NCBI GenBank assembly: GCA_030549335.1
Contig: CM060190.1
Location: forward strand, 63,440,118 to 63,504,117
DNA from: Pontederia crassipes
Lineage: Eukaryota > Streptophyta > Magnoliopsida > Commelinales > Pontederiaceae
Direction: 5' to 3'
DNA length: 64,000 nucleotides
A model generated the notes under the pieces. The model saw only the letters and a program-made list of their open reading frames with translations, was not told the origin of the DNA and did not search any database. Below, one piece after another: positions 1 through 10,699 of the stretch. A program made the translations under genes and the position numbers. Each line of letters opens with the position of its first letter. Positions within the stretch are counted from its first letter, which is position 1.

Positions 1-1069
1 ATATACATACAGAACAAAATAAATGTCATGCGCATGTAAAGCTATTTTACGCATAGTTTTTTTATTTTTTTAGTTATAATTTAGAGAGTGAGGGATAATG
101 TTAAAAAAATGATTCAAACTATGAAATAAAAGGCTGGCGCCTTGCCTTGATCAAGTCAAGTTTTATTTAAACTGTTTGATAAAGATATCTTCATTCTTTT
201 TACTAAAAAATCATTTAATTTTAAATTAAACATCACGTAACATTTTTATTTTAGTACTTTATATCTTGATTATTTTATTAACGTAAATAATTTATTTTAT
301 ATTTTATTTAAAATCATCAATATTTTTATAGAAAATAATATTTTAAAAATAGTATCATAAATGAACTAATATGAAAATTTTATGTATATAAAAACAGTAC
401 AAATTATGGTATTATCTCATTTTTTGTTATTTTGCAAATATGCATTGGTTCAATTATTATATTTATCAATAATTTTTATTAATTTATATCGTTAAATGTT
501 GTTCGTTAATATTTAATTATTATTCTCTAGCAAAATTGTCGAGATATTAATTCCTTTTGGAGAGCCTTGTCTTGCATGATTAGTCTCCAAAACTAAATAT
601 GCCTTCGATGCGAGACATATTTGCGTAATTTTGTATTACGTGAGGCGATTATGTGAAAGAGTACCTAACCAAGTATGTTTGAATAAATAACAAAAGTATT
701 ATAGTAGTTTTTATAAACTTTCAATTACGAATATGACGAAAATATTCAATGAGACGTTATAGGATTGTGACATTAGCGCGTTAGGCACCAATATGAACGC
801 TTGAGTGCTTGACATTCCAAGGTTCATTCGAGGAATCATGAAACGCCGAGAAGGATCACTAATGTCGGTTGCCCCGGTAGTCCTCCCTCGAAGTCTTTAG
901 AATTAAATATTTTATTTACTCAACAAAAATTTTAAAACTTTCCTAATTCTAACATCGAATTTCAAATGTGATGTGATAATCAACACAAACGATTGAAATC
1001 GTTTAGGGGCCTCTTTGTTCACAAGCATCTCTATTAAAGTGTTCGCTCAGGACCAACACTTGGGAGAGT
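1..1069. other. AT-rich intergenic stretch
   Basis: No open frame, RNA gene or complete element is recognisable. The stretch is AT-rich with scattered GC-richer patches around 560-660 and 770-900 that look like worn repeat sequence, but no ends or target duplications can be defined. Confidence 0.5.
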
Positions 1070-1548
1070 AAAATCGGGTTCGGATTCGAGTCCACCGACC
1101 CGGTCCCGATCTGGTTTGTGCCGACTTTAAAAAAAATTGAAACCCCAGTCCGTACCAAGACCTGGTCGTACCTGAAAAATAAGAAATAAGATCGGGAATG
1201 GAACCAGGAATTTAATAAAAATAAGTAATTTAATATTAATACAATTAAACCATATTTTAGAAATTTTAATATGATATTATAATTATATTTTAGTTGTGAA
1301 ACGGGAATGGACTGCCTTTAGACAAATTATAATAGAATATTCTAAAATTATATAAGTTTTATATATTATTATAATTATATTTTTATTTCGAACCGAGTTT
1401 TGGGTCGAGAATTTTAGTGCTAAATCCGATTCTGACCCCGAATCGGCCGAGTTTCTTCCAACTTAGAACTAATTCTGAATCAGTTATACACCAAGTCGAA
1501 AATATTTTTCAAGAATCCGAGTCAATTCAAGACCATGCTCACCCCTAC
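1070..1548. repeat. Degenerate non-autonomous repeat with hAT-like end
   Basis: A GC-rich head full of GGTCCCGATC-like words, an AT-rich middle and a GC-rich tail end in CATGCTCACCCCTA, the complement of TAGGGGTGAGCATG, an end type common in plant non-autonomous hAT elements. The opposite end cannot be paired convincingly, so the left limit is approximate. Similar tails are seen near 19834 and 46648. No coding capacity. The family assignment is inference from one end only. Confidence 0.4.
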
Positions 1549-2063
1549 TGATATCCCAAAAAATTGTGACATTTGGCGGTCCACAAAACAAAACTTTCAC
1601 AAAAAAACAACAAAAGTTGTATGAGAATAACGACCCCTGCAAAGGAATTTTCTAGCGCTACAAATTTATTTTTTTGTTAATAATAATAAAGGTTAATTCC
1701 ATAATTTTTTTAAATTATAGTGATTTGAGTATAAACTTTCCATATGACGTTCTTAAATTTTACCGTGATTTTTACTTAAGTATTTTCGTCAAATTCTCTT
1801 AATTTATTATTTTTTCATTTATGAAAAAGATCAAAATGCACTTTCATATATTTGAGTTTCATTTATTTCAAATCACATGAGAGCATTTTATTATTTTTAT
1901 AAATAAAAAATAAAAAATTAATATAAAAGTTAATTGAATATGACGAAATGACTTAAGTAAAAATTATGATAAAATTTAAAAAGTTGTATCATAAATTCAT
2001 AATTCAAAATTAGACAAAAAATCGTTGGAGTTCAAAGAAAAATTATGAAATTAATACTAATAC

Positions 2064-2111
<48 letters not shown>

Positions 2112-2469
2112 GAGAAATCATGCATATTAAAAGAAAAGTGACAACAAGACATCGTGCACAAGTTGGTAACATGACATCCCATACCACATTAAACGGCAGG
2201 GGACGGGGTGAAATATATCCATAGTTTGGGTGCTCCTATATGAGAAATCACATCACATGGGTGGCCGGTGAGTCGCTCAGCCCCCCATCCCTGCAATGCA
2301 CATGATGATGCTTGGCTGCAGGAGCAAACAAAGACTAGTCTTTTGTGTGTGAGATAGAGAGAGAGAAAGGGAGAGAGTGAAAAGGGCCCGGAGCTGAAAC
2401 ATCAACGAGTGAGGTAGAAGTGCACAACAAGATATCTGATATTCATCTCAAGCGTGGTCAGCTTTGGGT
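1549..2469. other. AT-rich spacer with an (AAT)n run and a GA-rich patch
   Basis: No gene seen. It contains an (AAT)n microsatellite at about 2064-2110 and a purine-rich GAGAGA patch near 2350-2380 of the kind found in plant promoters or 5' leaders, but no reading frame follows it on the plus strand. Confidence 0.5.
2064..2110. repeat. (AAT)n microsatellite
   Basis: About fifteen AAT units in a row, nearly perfect, flanked by AT-rich sequence. A simple length-variable repeat with no evident function. Confidence 0.9.
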
Positions 2470-2942
2470 TGAGAAAAATTATACTAGATATTTTTTAATT
2501 TTAAAGTTTGTTCAGTGATGTCCTCTAATTTTACTTTATAACATTAATAATTTTCATCTTTTAATTCATTTTATCTTGTGCCTTTTTTAATTATTGTAAC
2601 CAATATCTCGATCGCGGAATTGACATGATATAGATGTGATGTTAACGGTATATCTTCTCTCTTTTTCGTGCTAATGTGATAATATTAAAAAATAAAAAAA
2701 TGGTCATCGATGAGCAAGACATCAGAGGGGGACGAGACTGACATTTTTTAAATTTTTTAATATTATCGCATCAGTATGGAAAGAAGAGATGTCCTATTAA
2801 CATCACATCAACTTAACATCACATCAACTTTGCTATGAGAAGACAAATTATAATAAATAAAAAAGATGAAACGAATTAAAAATTTAAAAATATTGATGTT
2901 ACAAAATAAAGTTGAAAGATTTAATGTAATTTTTTTCTTATA
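2470..2942. mobile_element. Foldback MITE with about 190-bp imperfect inverted arms
   Basis: The left arm (about 2480-2690) and right arm (about 2745-2940) are recognisable reverse complements over most of their length. Shared blocks include the GATGTTAAC / GTTAACATC-type core, TTTTTTAATATTATC beside the loop, and a purine-rich GAAGAGATAT-type segment. The loop of roughly 55 bp contains GATGAGCAAGACATC. There is no reading frame. This architecture fits a foldback or long-TIR MITE; no clean target duplication was found, so the superfamily is undetermined. Confidence 0.6.
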
Positions 2943-3626
2943 ATTGGGATAGCGGGAAAGCAAATGCTTCTGCACAAGAAAAGACAGTGGGAAGTATGAA
3001 TTAGTTTACTTTTATGTTTTATCTGATCACGGGATCGGATCGGATTATTATCTCTGTGACTGTGAAACTCCCAGCATATCGCGCAAGGGAAGAAAACTAC
3101 AAACTTGGATGTGATATGATCAGGAATGCAGAGACGAAAAATGTGCAAGAGAGAGAAACACACGCTACATAACAAAATGAGATACTGTCTTTCATCATTC
3201 ACCCGTCACCCCGTTCATTCATTAACTTATCTATTTGTCAAAATGCCAATTCCTACAGTATATATATATATATATGTTTAAAATGATGGAAGATTACACT
3301 TTGAACACACAAAACTACTGTCTTTCCCCTACACTATTATCTAACCCTTCCATCCATAATCAATAAAAGCAAAAGACAATATATGCAGTCACAATATCAT
3401 TTAATATATATATGAATAAAGTGTAAAGTTTCATTCTATTTCTTTCTTCTAAATAGCCTAACAGGTAAAAATAGTAAACACTACTAAAACGGTTACAGCT
3501 AAAAAAACCGCTACCTAAAGAATCCAAGCCGCTACGAAGTGAAGACCGCTAACTCCTGAGAAAAGGATGATCCTAACTCTGGCGCTTGAAGCCTTGAACC
3601 GCATCGTCGGGGCAAGTGAACCGAAC
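2943..3626. other. 3' flank of the GATA gene
   Basis: Non-coding sequence just downstream (on the minus strand) of the GATA stop codon. It would hold the 3'UTR and polyadenylation site; several AATAAA-like and TTTATT words occur but none can be singled out. A short (TA)n run lies at about 3259-3275. Confidence 0.5.
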
Positions 3627-4867
3627 TCAGCAGGTGGCGACCGGAGGACCTGCGGCGGCAAGGAACTCCTTCTTCCGGCGCATTTCGAGGACCTTCCGGT
3701 GGCTATTGGAGTGGATGGCGTTTTGGAACGTCGGACTGCACGCGGGCCGGTACTCTGGTAGGAGCCGACCGGACTTGAAGCGAACTCCGCAGGCGTTGCA
3801 GAGGGTTTTAGCGCCCAGCGGTCCTGCACGCCACTGGGGCGTCTTCTGGACGCCGCAGTGGCTGCACCGCCTCTCACCGGAGGGAGGAACCGCGCCAGCG
3901 CCCACAAAGGCTGACGAATGGTTGGGTTTACGGCTGCGTTTCTTCGGTACCTTCCGCTTTGTGGGCTCCGGAAGCGACGGCGGCAGGGAACGGTGGCTCC
4001 CGTGAAGGAGTAAGCTTTGGTCGCTGGCAGTGACTGAATGGTCGTAGATGAGGCATGAGGACAGGGAAGATGAGGCGGAGGAACAGGAGGATACAGAAGT
4101 TGCTGTCGTCGCGGTTGTGGTGGAGAAGGAGTCGGCGAAGGGTAGGGACGACCAACCGACGGCGACGGTACGCGAACGTTTGCTTCGCTTTGCCCTGGCC
4201 GGGACCGGCGCCTCGATTGGCAGAGCACACACGGTTGAGCATGGAATGGGGGCGCGGGCGCCTTGAGTCGCCGCGGCGGCGATGTGGAGTTGATGGCGTC
4301 TCTCGCATGATGCAGAGTCGTCGCTCTCGGTCTGAGCTTGCAGAAAGGAATCGAAAGGGGCGTCACCGGCGGGGAACTCCAAACTGGAATCGTCGATGAT
4401 GAAAGAGACCCACTCCAACTCCTCGACGTCGTGTGACTGGAGAAGTAAGAAAACCAATAACCAAAAACATATTTAACGCCCTTCAAATGCATAAAACCCA
4501 AAAGCCTTGTTTTCGAATTATGAGGCTGTAGATGACTCACCGGAAGGCTTATTTCTGAGATCGACGACGGCAGAAGTGGAGGAGCTTCGCAGGAGAGAGC
4601 AGAGCCGGAGGATGACGGCGAAGATGAAATAGTGGCGGTGACGTTGCAGTCGTTCTCTGTGTCCACCTGCTCTGCTTTGGCTTCTTTCACTTCTTCTTCG
4701 TTCTCCTCTGCTGACTCAATATTTCCAAACTCTCCGAGGTTGAGCAGCTCGTCCACGGAGAAGCCCTCTCCCTTCTCCACAATCCACGCCGTCTCCTCGC
4801 TGGAAGGCCCATGGTTCTGCTGTGGCGCTGCTGCTTCCCGCCTGAAGCTACTCTTCAAGGCCTCCAT
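3627..4867 (-). CDS. Plant GATA-type zinc-finger transcription factor (subfamily I)
   Basis: Two exons, 4867-4541 and 4436-3627, joined across a 104-nt GT-AG intron (4540-4437), give a 378-residue protein. Seen: one class-IV finger, C-x2-C-x18-C-x2-C, at residues about 300-325, followed by the usual basic tail; a lysine/arginine-rich likely nuclear signal at about 269-279; an acidic serine-rich N-terminal half with the family motifs FSVDELLNL (36-44) and VEELEW (113-118). Subfamily-I plant GATA factors are nuclear proteins binding WGATAR sites in promoters, often in light and growth control; length, exon number and finger position fit. The start is set by the family N-terminus MEALK and by a splice acceptor 17 nt upstream, which makes a longer open frame starting near 5002 an intron artefact. 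Looks intact. The target genes are unknown. Confidence 0.92.
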
Positions 4868-4884
4868 CCCGCTTCCTTCTCCAG

Positions 4885-5024
4885 CTGCAAGTCCATGCAA
4901 ACCAACCCCCTCTAAACAACTACTCCTCACGCCATCGCCAACCAAAAGCAACACAGAAACAGGGGAAAGATGGGCAAAGACTCCACCTTTTCTCCACATC
5001 ATAGTATGAGGCTTCGATCATTAC
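4885..5024 (-). promoter_or_regulatory. Probable 5'UTR intron of the GATA gene
   Basis: On the minus strand the sequence reads CTGCACTCAG|GTAATG at 5024 and TTGCAG|CTGGAG at 4885, canonical donor and acceptor bounding 140 nt. The acceptor lies 17 nt upstream of the chosen start codon. A leader intron is common in this family; here it is inferred from splice signals only. Confidence 0.6.
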
Positions 5025-5155
5025 CTGAGTGCAGCGGCAGTAGCGCAGTTACATTTGACGAAGCGGCCAGATGGGGAGGGCAAAAGCAGTCAACAGTAGA
5101 GGAAGAGAGAAGAGTTGAATAAGGTGATGAAATTTTGGTGTAGCATTGATTGCAC

Positions 5156-5156
<1 letters not shown>

Positions 5157-5212
<56 letters not shown>
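5157..5212. repeat. C29 run followed by (CT)14
   Basis: A run of 29 cytosines (5157-5185) continues directly into about 14 CT units (5185-5212). On the coding strand of the GATA gene it is (AG)n followed by 29 guanines, about 290 nt upstream of the start codon, so it sits in the promoter or 5' leader. GA/CT tracts bind GAGA-type (BPC) factors in plants. Run lengths in an assembly may be unreliable. Confidence 0.85.
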
Positions 5213-5215
<3 letters not shown>

Positions 5216-6934
5216 CACTGCTATTATTTTTAGGGTGGTGGATGCTTCGGTGGTGACTGAAAAAGTATTATTTTCACTCCAATCTATCACTAAACTTTAT
5301 TATTAATCGATGTTATTAACTTTTTTTTGGTACCCAGTCCCGTTGCATTTTAAACTTCATAGTCTGTACACGTAAATATTTAAAATTATAAAATTTAGTT
5401 GACTTCTTTACTCTAAAAATCATTATTTTAATCAGTTATATTATTTAACCACAAGAATTCGCATATTAATTCAACTTATTATGACAATTAAGTTCGAGTT
5501 ATGCTACTAATATTTTATTCCAATACATTCCTATTTATGTTTCACCTATTTATGTTAAATACTGCTATTTTATTCTAATATATTCCTACTTACCTTTCAC
5601 ATATTTTATGTTAAACGCATGTTTCATATTTAAGAAAATTAAAACACTTTTAAAATAAAATTAATTAAAAAAATCAGACATGAAATTGAAATTATCAAAC
5701 CAAAATAAAATTTAATATTAATAATAAACATTTTATTGTTTTATTTTGGAAACGAAATTAATATATATATATATGTGTGTGTATTGAAAAGTTAGATGAT
5801 CAAAATTTTATACACTAGCTACAAGTGCGTTTGTTTTTCTTTTGCAAATTCCATCATCTAATAGCATTTGCTTGTGGAACTGAATCATCTCTTGTTTGGT
5901 CAGAAAGTAATCATTAATCCTCAGCCAGACGCCAAGATATGTTGCATTAGTTGCAATTATAACTGTTTTCAGCGAAATGCAATTATAACTTGTTACTATC
6001 GTCCATGAAGTCGTATGTTTGATTGCTAAAACCATCTCAGCCTAACAAGTAACAAGCAATAATTGTTATCGAAATATTTAGCCCATAATAAAAGGGAACT
6101 TTGAAAAAAATAAATGAATCTCCATTTTTGCACCGCATTGGTTTACCGATTCAAGAGGACAAATAGGGACACTCAATTAGGACCGACTTGATTTTTGTTA
6201 GCCACATGATATTCAAGTAATTCTGAAAATGAAAGCGTTAAAGTTAAATATATCTTTTCAAAACTTAATCTTGTGATTTACCTCTTTTTATCATAGTTGC
6301 AGTAATATGCTAATCAGTTCAATACTTCAATTTTCATGCTTAAACTTTTTTGTAGGGTAGAATCTCATGGTTAGTCTTTGATGCATGGATTACGCAATGC
6401 CAATCTCTGGTAAATAGAGATTGGGATGTCTACAGAGGTGGTGAATGATCATACCAGTGAACATTGAATGATAAAGTTTTTTTTTTAATGATAAAGTTAA
6501 GGAGCATGTAACCTATTTGTGTGTAGTGTACGTAGCAGATGGTAAGCTGTTCATGTCTTGATCAGTAAATACATGAGCAGGGTCTCGAATAATTTTCGTA
6601 CCTGCCAGTAGGCTGACACTAACTTCACTGGCCTGCTGGCACGATGAGCAAAGCCATGCTCATGTGAGGTCTCCATCCTTGTGAGATTGTGGCAAGTGAT
6701 TTGGAATCACCAAATTCATATATGACTGAGATGGTAAAACTTAAAAGATGCTTTCCAAAGAAATGATCTGAATTTTTAGCTCCTTAAAGAGCCAAGATTT
6801 TAAGTGATTAGATGTCAAAATTACTGTGGAGAAAAATTAAATTGCCAATTACGTGAAGTTAATGATTTACTGAAAATTTGATATCTATATGCTATTTGGA
6901 GTAAAAAAATTAACTGTGAAAGAGGTTTTGGACA
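5213..6934. other. Intergenic region upstream of the GATA gene
   Basis: AT-rich, without a supported gene. It should include the GATA promoter in its low-coordinate part; no TATA element could be assigned. A cluster of short inverted repeats lies at 6603-6712. The young gypsy element is inserted at the end of this stretch. Confidence 0.5.
6603..6712. repeat. Cluster of three short inverted repeats
   Basis: Three consecutive stem-forming pairs: TGCCAGTAGGC / GCCTGCTGGCA (6603-6613 and 6631-6641, one G-T mismatch), ATGAGCA / TGCTCAT (6645-6651 and 6658-6664), and GTGATT / AATCAC near 6696-6711. Function unknown; could be chance or a structured transcript. Confidence 0.45.
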
Positions 6935-6939
6935 GTTCT

Positions 6940-9298
6940 TGTAACAGCCAGCAAAAGATAAAAAAAAAAAGAAAAGAATCGGTCAACAGAATTAAGAGAT
7001 AAAAGTCGAATAGGCGTGGAGATAAATGTTATCAGATTTAACGATATCAGATTAATCACGAGAAGAGTCTTATATGAGGGAAACTAATCAAGCATTAAAT
7101 CTATTTATTCCCTCAACCTCACGACCTCTCTCTTCCCTCTTCCAAGATTGCTGATCTATGCGTGACCAGAGAAGGGAGAAATAATTCTTCCGAAGAGGAA
7201 AGGGCGCAGGGAGTTCGAAGAGAGGACAGGAGACACGGGTGATAATTAACCGCGAATCGAGGTGGGTGAATCGAAATCACCTTGCATGACCTCTGAATTA
7301 TCTCAATTCATGCCCGAATCGTTATGAAAAGAATATGAATACGATTCAAGTTATTGTTTTTAATTGTTTGTTTTCTTGAATTCTTTGATTGGTTGATTGT
7401 AGCATGTTTAGTTATTTTCTGTTTGTTATATTTCTGTATTATTGATTGCTAAGGTGTACGATTTAGATAGGGATTTTGTTTTCGGTTTTAAAAAGTAGAA
7501 GAGAGAGAATAGAGTTTCGGCCGTAAAAGAAGAGAGAGAAGAGAATTTCGGCCGTAAGGAAAAGAAGAGAGAGAATAGAGTTTTGGCCGTAAAAAGAAGA
7601 GAGAGAATAAGGTTTCGGCCGTAAAAGAAGAAAGAGAAAAGAAGTTTGGCCGTAAGGAAAAGAAGAGAGAGAATAGGGTTTCGGCCGTAAAAGAAGAAAG
7701 AGAAAAGAAGTTTGGCCGTAAGGAAAAGAGAGAGAGAATAGGGTTTCGGCCGTAAAAGAAGAAAGAGAAAAGAAGTTTGGCCGTAAGGAAAAGAAGAGAG
7801 AGAATAGGGTTTCGGCCGTAAAAGAAGAAAGAGAAAAGAAGTTTGGCCGTAAGGAAAAGAAGAGAGAGAATAGAGTTTCGGCCGTAAAAGAAGAAAGAGA
7901 AAAGAAGTTTGGCCGTAAGGAAAAGAAGAGAGAGAATAGGGTTTCGGCCGTAAAAGAAGAAAGAGAAAAGAAGAGGGAGATAAGGGAAATAGGTTGTTAC
8001 GGCCGAAGAGTTAGATTTCGGCCGTAACAGGATAGGCCGTAACGGATGGGCGTAACGAAATAGGCCGTAACGGATGAGCGTAACAGGTGATGGCCGTAAC
8101 GAAATAAGAGTTGAATTATTACGGCCGAAGTAAAAAGAAAATAGGGTTTTTACGGCCGTACCGTAATAAATGTTAATTTTAGTTTTTACGGCCGTAACGT
8201 AACAAAGGCTAATTTTTATGGCCGAGAAAAATGAAAGGACTCTCGGGCGTAAAATCTAAGGAATTAGGGTTTTACGGCCGTAAGGAGGAGGAGATTCTTT
8301 GGGCATAAAATCCAGCAAAATTCACCTATAAGTCTCTTTTTATTTTGATATGAATATTATTGATTTTTCCTTATAATTCCAACATGAACTCTTTGTCTTG
8401 ATTTATCTCATATCGATCATATCTCCTTCATCATATGACACAAAGAATGAAAAGATATTCAAAGTGATTAATAAGTTCAGATGAAAGATTAATGATGGGT
8501 TGCCAGTCCAAGCCAAGTGCATCAAGATAAGGGTCGCTCCCTTGGTCATGGTTTGATCACCCATTGACCCGCACAAGGCCGTATCGTTTGCTGGGCACAC
8601 CCCAAGAATTAAAGGCACCTCAAAGTCACCCTGATTGTTAATTAATAACCAAGATCGACAAGCATGTTCATGTTCATGTTCAAGTTCAAGTTCAAGTTCA
8701 AGTTCAAATTCAAGTTCAAGTCAAGTCAAGTATGTCATGATTCCAAGTTTACTATGTACTATTGATCCTTATGATTCATGATATCGCTGATCTTATCCTT
8801 ATTATGATCCATGATACTTATATGTCATCTTTCATGTTCAAGTTAAGCCTGATTAATTATCGCTGATTATTATAATCATGTTATGCATTGTATACCATGT
8901 GGTTCCCCACTAGGCTGTAAAGCTTACGGGAGGACCTCCTCCCCTGTGTCTGATTTCCACAGGACCAGGTCAGTAACGTGGTGGAGTAGGCGTGTGGTGA
9001 TGAGGCTCTGGCGATAGGACAGCACATGAACCATAGGGTTTTAGAGTGTTACTTAGTTTTCATTTACCTTCCGCAATTTAAATTCATGATGTAGAACTCA
9101 GTTTAACTCTTAGTAATGACATAGTTATTTTTAGACTTCCGCATAATTATGTTATCTTCTTTTATGTTATTATTTTTCCGCTGACGTGTCTCAGTTTCTG
9201 ACTGAGATATGGTCAATATCATGGTCAAGTTATAGCATGCCGTAGCGTCTCCAAGTTGGTCTTCGCCACGTGGCGGGGGTCGATTTGGGGGCGTTACA
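6940..9298 (+). repeat. 5' LTR of the Tekay-like element
   Basis: 2,359 bp from TGTAACAGCC to GCGTTACA. It contains a tandem block rich in GGCCGTAA, a TCAAGT hexamer run near 8665-8730 and a GC-rich ending. Nearly identical to the copy at 14181-16547. Confidence 0.95.
7490..7985 (+). repeat. About 66-bp tandem repeats inside the 5' LTR
   Basis: Each unit of 65-66 bp carries a TTTCGGCCGTAAAAG half and a TTTGGCCGTAAGG half separated by purine-rich GAAGAGAGAGAA spacers. Five starts of the GAAGTTTGGCC word fall at about 7641, 7707, 7772, 7838 and 7904. The words GGCCGTAA and TTACGGCC continue, unevenly spaced, to about 8285. The same block is in the 3' LTR at about 14740-15220. Confidence 0.85.
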
Positions 9299-9302
9299 TT
9301 TA

Positions 9303-9315
9303 TGGTATCAGAGCC
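9303..9315 (+). promoter_or_regulatory. Primer binding site, initiator-Met tRNA type
   Basis: TGGTATCAGAGCC lies five bases after the 5' LTR end. It is complementary to the 3' end of plant initiator methionine tRNA, the usual minus-strand primer for Ty3/gypsy elements. Confidence 0.9.
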
Positions 9316-9495
9316 TAAAGTTAGGACTCTCTTGACGTCCTAGTGTATTGAATAGTCTAGTATGGTAAAAGGTTCATGTGCCATCGCCGTGCAGTCGCCA
9401 CACCCTCCACCGAAAAGTAATGTAAGTCATGTTTATGTTTAAGATAAGTTATGATTTATTGATGCATGATTTTATTGTATGAATAGAGGATAAGC

Positions 9496-10690
9496 ATGTC
9501 ACGACGGTCAGAGCGTATTCAAGAGCAAATGGTCAGAGCTGACCGAAATCTGTATGAGGCATCGGAAGGCCCACTTCCTGAGATGGGGGCCCAGCCGGGT
9601 CGCGGACGTGGCCGTGGCCGAGGTCGTGCGCCAGGCCGTGGAAGAGGTAGAGGCCGCGCAGCTAGAGCACCATTAGAGGAGCACGTGGATGAGTTTGCTC
9701 CACCTGAGGGTAGCCAGGCAGGAGACAGTCCACCGGCGTCAAGGCGTCGTAATCAGAGGGCACGCCATGAAGCAGTAGAAGACACCATCCAGGCTTTCCT
9801 GAAGTTGCATCCGCCTCATTATGATGGGAAGGCGGACTTTTTCAAGGCTGAAGAATGGATTGAGACTATGGATCGGATTTTTAAGCTGATGAGATGTACT
9901 GATGAACGCAAGGTTCTGTATGCCACACACATGCTTACTGGTACTGCAATGGGCTGGTGGAAGACTACAAGGGCCACCAGGTTCAGAGGGATGGAAGAAG
10001 AGGACGTAGCATGGGATGAATTTAAGAAGGCCTTCATGACGCGCTACACTCCTGAACATGACCGCATCAACAAACAAGAGGAGTTTCTGCAACTGCAGCA
10101 GGGAACCATGTCTGTGGCGGATTACCACACCCAGTTCATCCAACTGGAACAATATTGCCCGATGCCATTTGAAGGACGTATTCGGGCTAACAGATTCATT
10201 AATGGACTACAGCAGGCACTGAAGACTGAAGTCCTGTCTGGGGATTGTGAAGATCTAGAGAAGGCTGTGAGGTTAGCCACACGTATGGAAAAGGATCAAG
10301 CTGAACGCAAGGCCAAAGCTCCAGCCAGAGCAATAGAGCAGCCCAGGCCTCGAACGGATAATCATCGGCCATTTAGGAGGAACGACCGCCGCGATCGTCG
10401 TTACAGGCCATACCAGCAGAGAGAAGCCCCAAGACAGACTCAAGCTCAACCACGGCCTGCGCCAATGCAAGCACAGCCACTGAGACAACTGCCACCGCCA
10501 CCACGTCAGCCACAAGTGCCATAGAAGCCTGTATGTCCTCACTGTGGCCGTCATCATGATGGAGAGTGTCGTAGATTGAGCGGCGCATGCATTCAGTGTG
10601 GACAGTTCGGACATTTCATCAGAAATTGCCCACAGGCTGCCAGAGGAGGCCGAGACAATCGAGCAGCAGGAGGTGCAAATTTCGTTGTGC
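9496..10690 (+). mobile_element. gag part of the Tekay-like element
   Basis: Begins with a basic N-terminus and a Gly-Arg repeat region (about 9590-9660), then the retrotransposon gag domain with the typical WETMDRIF-like and YTPEHDR words, a Pro/Gln-rich stretch, and CCHC zinc-knuckle sequence ([10 protein letters not shown]) near 10590-10640. Gag forms the virus-like particle and binds the RNA. This is a fossil-style part description; limits are approximate. Confidence 0.9.
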
Positions 10691-10699
10691 AAGGTCGTG

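Noticed and set aside
3515-5002. A continuous 495-codon minus-strand frame across the GATA locus
   Set aside because: It reads through the leader intron and the coding intron and then out of the GATA frame; the family N-terminus, the finger frame and splice sites support the spliced two-exon model.
5090-5306. Frames through the C-run and CT-run
   Set aside because: Simple-repeat translations (poly-Pro/Ser-Leu or poly-Gly/Arg-Glu); not genes.
7490-7985. CRISPR-like array
   Set aside because: Regular repeats but with equally repeated spacers, inside an LTR of a plant retrotransposon; no cas genes.
8403-8618. Identical 71-codon frames in both LTRs (8403-8618 and 15646-15861)
   Set aside because: They are identical only because the LTRs are; no domain and no known LTR-encoded protein in this clade.
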